A stretch of DNA of 64,000 bases, taken from contig JAFCIZ010000002.1 in assembly GCA_017871115.1 (NCBI GenBank), positions 124,001-188,000 on the forward strand. The letters are read 5' to 3'. The position numbers were made by a program, and so were the translations under genes. The notes beneath the pieces are model-generated. The model worked only from the letters and a program-made list of their open reading frames with translations. It made no database searches and was not told the origin of the DNA. Positions 62,028 through 64,000 of this stretch are shown here, piece by piece (position 1 is the stretch's first letter; the number at the start of each line of letters is the position of its first letter). The DNA is from Cunninghamella blakesleeana (lineage: Eukaryota > Mucoromycota > Mucoromycetes > Mucorales > Cunninghamellaceae).

Positions 62028-63372
62028 ATGGTAAGTGCTGTTATTTATTTTATTTTATTATTTAATTAGATAAAATAAAAAAGGGAAGTTATGGTATTTA
62101 AATATAAGTATAATATATTATTGGATGATGAAGCAAAAAAATAAAAATAAAAATGGATTGTATATATTTATTTTATTGTCACAGCTTTAACAAATAGAAA
62201 AGATGATGAATATGTTAAAGCAACTAAAATATAAAATGAATTGCATAAAAAAGAAGAAATATGTTAATAACTAATTTTATTTATGTATATATTCTTATTT
62301 CGTTTAATAATACTTTAATATATAGTCTAATACACTTCGACCTTATTTAACTGCAGTTCGTTCTTCATTAACGGCAGCCTTATGTATTGAAAACTTTTCC
62401 TCCCAAGTTGCTGAAAGACACAATACACCTGAAATTGAATCTGGGTAATATATGAAAAATAAATAAATAAAAGATAAATTTAGTAATAGAGAAAGAAGTA
62501 TAATATTAAGCAAAAGAAATATATAGAGAATATACTGTTTACATATGTATATACGGTTATATAAAAAAAAAAATAGATAGATCGATAAAAAAGGGCATAG
62601 CTTATTTCAATCAATATAAACACATAAAAATATACAATATAGATATATATATATATATATAGGTTAGATATTTAATTAAAAAGTATTGACGCGTTTTTAT
62701 TTATATTATATTGATATAGAAAATCAAAAGAAGTTTTATTAAATCCTTTGGTAATAAGTAGAAATGAAAATGAAAAGGTATTAATCGAAGCCTCCGTTAA
62801 CTCTATTCGAGTCAGTATTAAAGTTAAACAAGCTGATGATTTAGAACGTATATTATGTCATAAATTTTCTCGATTTATGATGCTTCGAGCTGAAAATTTT
62901 GTTATTTTACGCCGACAACCTATTCAGGTAAAGAAGAAAAAAAAAAAAAAGAAAGGAAAAGAAAAGAATAGTTCTGTTACCCTCCCCCCCCACACCTACC
63001 TTATCCTTACCCAAGTCATACTAACCTAAATATATTACCATTATTTTATTTTTCTTTCTATTATTTATTATTTACATTTTATGTAGGGATATGATATTTC
63101 CTTTTTGATCACCAACAGACATACTGAACAAATGTATAAACATAAATTAGTTGACTTCATCGTACATTTTATGGAAGAAGTTGATAAAGAAATATCAGAA
63201 ATGAAACTTAGTGTAAATACAAGAGCTCGTATCGTTTCAGAAAGTTATTTATCTCAGGTAATATAATATATTCGTATCATTTTAATACATAATTAATAAT
63301 AATAATAATAATTAATTAAATATTATATTAACTTTTTTGTTTTCCATAATCATTTTGTTTTAGTTTGCATAG
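62028..63372 (+). CDS. ARPC4: Arp2/3 complex subunit 4 (p20-ARC)
   Basis: Five exons (62028-62030, 62326-62444, 62720-62927, 63087-63257, 63364-63372) give 169 residues, the standard size. ARPC4 forms the structural core of the Arp2/3 complex, which nucleates branched actin at endocytic patches. The protein is very conserved: [88 protein letters not shown] and [20 protein letters not shown]. The first exon is the start codon alone and the last exon codes only Phe-Ala-stop. Both are supported by the fit to the conserved N- and C-termini. Confidence 0.95.
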
Positions 63373-64000
63373 AATAGATAACCTTGTTGAATTATCAAAT
63401 AAACGTTTATATATTTTTTAAACACCACAACAAAAAATAAACAAATAACAAATGATCAAAATATAAACAAAAAAAAAAGGATTGTATCACTTATTTATTG
63501 TGAGGATAAAGATATATCAATGATCGGCAAACATTTATATATATTTATATATATTATAAAAATAGAGAGGATGAAAGAAAAAGAGATGATGAACTGACTT
63601 TTAAACAAGGTTGTTGTGTTTCAGTTTGGTTGTTTTGGTAAGAGGTTAAGTAAAAAAAAAATAAAAAATAATAATAATAAAAATAAATAATAAGGGCGTT
63701 TTACAGGAACACAAATCTACTGAGAATGGAAAGTCAAATTGGAGGTTTTTTTTTTATAGTTTTTGAAAAAAAAACTTGTTGTTATGAACACTAATTTGTT
63801 ATTAGAGATGGGTTATCATAATAAGAATAGTAATAAAAAAAAAAAAAAAAAGGGGGGGGGGGAGAAGATAAAGCGAAAGTTGAGAGGGAAGCAAAAAGAA
63901 GGAAGAGAAAGAGAAGAGAAGGTTTTTTTGATATCTATTATTGATTATAAAAGTGGATGTGTATCAGGTGGATGGATTACTTTAAAAAGTATGGTCATGT
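63373..64000. other. Intergenic, window edge
   Basis: Low-complexity sequence including an A-run followed by a G-run at 63836-63862. No supported gene; the next gene starts or ends beyond the window. Confidence 0.4.

Noticed and set aside
1..64000. tRNA genes, CRISPR arrays, plasmid or phage features
   Set aside because: No cloverleaf with intact A and B boxes, no spaced direct repeats, and no bacterial gene organisation were found; this is spliced eukaryotic DNA.

Overview
The window is nuclear DNA of a filamentous fungus: extremely AT-rich, with short GT-AG introns in most genes, long homopolymers and (TA)n tracts, and fungus-specific families (fungal_trans Zn2Cys6 regulators, Dgk1-type CTP-dependent diacylglycerol kinase, Lee1-like CCCH protein, metacaspase). 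Together with an ARPC4 subunit, a KICSTOR subunit, a large Sel1-repeat protein and a CarG-like GGPP synthase, this points to an early-diverging lineage, most likely Mucoromycota. The species cannot be read from the sequence. All gene models below are hand-spliced, and most give exon lengths that sum to a multiple of three.

Layout. 0.6-5.2 kb: a broken EFM7-type methyltransferase next to a diverged eEF1A-like gene, then a decayed HTH ORF. 6-8.6 kb: a single-pass membrane pseudokinase. 8.8-10.2 kb: a multi-pass membrane protein. 11.4-12 kb: a bZIP factor. 14.6-18.7 kb: ribosomal protein eL8 and a transformer-2 splicing factor. 19.4-21.7 kb: a CCCH zinc-finger protein. 22.4-24.7 kb: Dgk1, divergent from a small mitochondrial protein. 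24.8-26.6 kb: a protein with seven PAM2-like motifs. 27.6-29.1 kb: TMA7 and SEN15. 29.4-33.4 kb: a membrane protein and a 14-repeat Sel1 protein. 35.2 kb: a 38-residue zinc-knuckle ORF. 35.9-41.2 kb: GGPP synthase and 3-methylcrotonyl-CoA carboxylase alpha. 42.2-46.3 kb: a TMEM198-like protein and a metacaspase. 46.6-53.6 kb: two head-to-head Zn2Cys6 regulators. 54.3-56.6 kb: NOL10/ENP2. 57.8-59 kb: a peroxiredoxin-fold protein without its catalytic cysteine. 59.5-61.6 kb: a KICS2 (C12orf66) orthologue. 62-63.4 kb: ARPC4.

Most genes are unrelated housekeeping loci. RNA and translation functions recur (eL8, TMA7, NOL10, SEN15, TRA2, the PAM2 protein, EFM7/eEF1A), without evidence of co-regulation. 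The observations most worth following are the seven-PAM2 protein, the fungal KICS2, the GAA-rich candidate autoregulatory exon in TRA2, the 12-nt microexon, three catalytically degraded family members (eEF1A-like, kinase, peroxiredoxin), and start codons isolated on their own exon in three genes.
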